64,000 nt of DNA from Bacteroidota bacterium (GTDB lineage Bacteria; Bacteroidota; Bacteroidia; B-17B0; Aurantibacillaceae): contig JAUXZS010000025.1 of the NCBI GenBank assembly GCA_030692515.1, positions 33,348 through 97,347 of the forward strand, in the 5' to 3' direction. The notes below the pieces were generated by a model. That model did no database searches, was not told the origin of the DNA, and saw nothing but the letters and a program-made list of their open reading frames with translations. Positions 62,826 to 64,000 of the stretch are shown here, in pieces (positions within the stretch are counted from its first letter, which is position 1; every line of letters starts with the position of its first letter). The position numbers and the translations under genes are program-made.

Positions 62826-63836
62826 ATGAATCAATTTTTACACCCTATAATTGAGGTAGCCTTAATTGAACTGCCCGAATTTGCAAAATGCATACGAACC
62901 ATGAGCGAACACTCAACACTGCGCGGTTTAGGAAGGCGAACATTTAAATGTTATACGCGTAAATTAGCCCAATTATGTTTGGTTTTTAAAAAATTGCCTG
63001 AGTTTTGTACAGAAGCAGAGGTGAATAGTTTTTTAACGAGCATGCATAGTAATGGCAAGCGTCCATCAGAAAGCGATTATAAATTAGCCATTAGTAGTTT
63101 AAAATTTTATATGACGGCAGTTGGAGCAACTGTAGTGAACTATAAAATGCCTTCTGTAAGAAGTGAAAAGACGTTGCCTGTTGTTTTAAGTAAAGAAGAG
63201 TGCATTAAATTATTTTCAAATTCATCCAGATTAAAAGATGGTACTATGTTAAAGCTGATTTATTCAGCTGGATTAAGATTACAAGAACTTACTAATTTAA
63301 AGATAGGTGATATTGATTGGAATCGTATGTTGATTCATGTGAGAGGGGGCAAAGGTAGAAAAGACCGATATGTAAATTTATCAAGTTGTATTTTAAAAGA
63401 ATTAAAAAATTATTTGTTATCCGAAAAACCATTTTTGTATTTATTTAATAATTCGCGAGGTAGGCAGGCTAATAAAACTACAATCTCTAAAATAATGAGC
63501 AGAGCCGTTAAAACATCTGGCATAATTAAAAAGGGAGTCTGTTTACATACATTGCGACATAGTTTTGCAACGCATTTAATGGAAGAAGGTTTGGATATTG
63601 TTTCAATTAAGGAGATGTTAGGGCACGAGAAATTACAAACAACTTTAATTTATTTACACGTTAGTAATTATGAACGGCCACGTAAATTTTCGCCTTTAGA
63701 TAAATTGTATTCAGAAGAGATGATGAGCGAGTGCGAAGTTAAAAGAATTGTGAATGAACTTACCGAAATTTCGAGTAGAGCAACTGCGCACGAAGAAGAG
63801 CTAAGAGCTCAGATGAGTTTGTTTGAAGAGAATTAG
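62826..63836 (+). CDS. Tyrosine recombinase / integrase
   Basis: 336 residues. The N-terminal SAM-like DNA-binding domain (about 25-105) precedes a catalytic domain with the full set of residues: Arg151 (SAGLRLQEL), Lys176 (GGKGRKDR), His241 and Arg244 (HTLRHSF), His267 (LGHEKLQTT) and Tyr276. It lacks the extra helix that marks integron integrases. Proteins of this type in Bacteroidota often lie next to IS91-like transposases, but the window ends 164 bp later, so the mobile context cannot be seen. Its C-terminal tail is acidic (EEELRAQMSLFEEN). Confidence 0.9.
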   Translation: MNQFLHPIIEVALIELPEFAKCIRTMSEHSTLRGLGRRTFKCYTRKLAQLCLVFKKLPEFCTEAEVNSFLTSMHSNGKRPSESDYKLAISSLKFYMTAVGATVVNYKMPSVRSEKTLPVVLSKEECIKLFSNSSRLKDGTMLKLIYSAGLRLQELTNLKIGDIDWNRMLIHVRGGKGRKDRYVNLSSCILKELKNYLLSEKPFLYLFNNSRGRQANKTTISKIMSRAVKTSGIIKKGVCLHTLRHSFATHLMEEGLDIVSIKEMLGHEKLQTTLIYLHVSNYERPRKFSPLDKLYSEEMMSECEVKRIVNELTEISSRATAHEEELRAQMSLFEEN

Positions 63837-63924
63837 AATAGATAGGTTATTACTGCTAATGTAAGCTCCCCAAAATTGGACTATATAAAAGTAGACTTTT
63901 TATTTAATTTATTAGTAATAGTTG

Positions 63925-63977
63925 AACCTTGCTTTGCAAGCTTCTGTGCAGAAGCTTGCAAAGCAAGGTTTTTTTGT
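63925..63977 (+). terminator. Very strong hairpin with perfect 22-bp arms after the recombinase
   Basis: Arms at 63925-63946 and 63949-63970 are perfect complements around a two-base TG gap, followed by seven T. It reads as a terminator, though the stem is longer than usual and lies beside a recombinase. Confidence 0.7.
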
Positions 63978-64000
63978 TTAAACATAACTGGTGATAATCC

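Noticed and set aside
62826..64000. Integron with integrase and attC site
   Set aside because: The recombinase lacks the integron-specific helix, and the hairpin has a fully paired stem without the bulges and R/L boxes of attC sites.

Overview
The window is a chromosomal stretch of an AT-rich Bacteroidota bacterium. The evidence is type IX secretion system (T9SS) substrates with both type A and type B C-terminal sorting domains, a PorP/SprF-family protein directly after a giant adhesin, M61 and DUF5916 proteins, and TAnnTTTG promoter -7 elements. I saw no rRNA, tRNA or CRISPR array. The genus cannot be fixed from the sequence.

Layout. 1-2978: the 3' end of a repeat-rich type B T9SS adhesin. 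3.0-17.4 kb: housekeeping and envelope genes (thyA, a cyclase-family hydrolase, a di-haem peroxidase, a CPBP protease, an M61 peptidase, an OmpA/PD40 protein, asnB, a phosphohexose mutase, a cysteine desulfurase, frr, a cold-shock gene). 17.8-27.4 kb: a membrane protein, an OmpA-like coiled-coil protein, a two-component system, and a TolC/adaptor/CzcA-type metal efflux operon preceded by four direct repeats spaced exactly 11 bp. 27.5-38.1 kb, all on the minus strand: an antiporter, a five-gene ribosome-hibernation operon, a GNAT-nitrilase fusion, two universal stress proteins and an MMPL transporter. 38.4-54.0 kb: a DUF5916 protein, an SBBP-repeat secreted protein, a 2716-residue adhesin with its PorP partner, and several small exported or membrane proteins. 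54.1-58.7 kb: a Crp/Fnr regulator divergent from a KamA-type radical SAM enzyme, then a ClC protein. 58.8-64 kb: two tandem TPR proteins that stop where related proteins continue into an output domain, a cupredoxin-like secreted protein, and a tyrosine recombinase at the edge.

The most interesting signal is a likely Crp/Fnr regulon that can be read directly. Palindromes of the form TTGA-N6-TCAA, some with one mismatch, lie before the hibernation operon, both universal stress genes, the regulator gene itself and the radical SAM gene. At three of them a TAnnTTTG-like -7 element is centred 32-33 bp downstream, the geometry expected of a class II activator site. One of these points at no gene: it would drive a transcript of about 60 nt ending in a strong intrinsic terminator, a candidate small RNA. 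Together the genes suggest a response to energy or oxygen limitation (ribosome hibernation, universal stress proteins, an oxygen-sensitive radical enzyme). The sites are seen in the sequence; the regulon and its signal are inferred.

Other structure of note: a 1218-bp tandem duplication inside the giant adhesin, a 498-bp super-repeat in the first gene, two intergenic inverted-repeat elements of about 140 bp, and two secreted proteins whose signal peptides lie upstream of any ATG/GTG/TTG codon.
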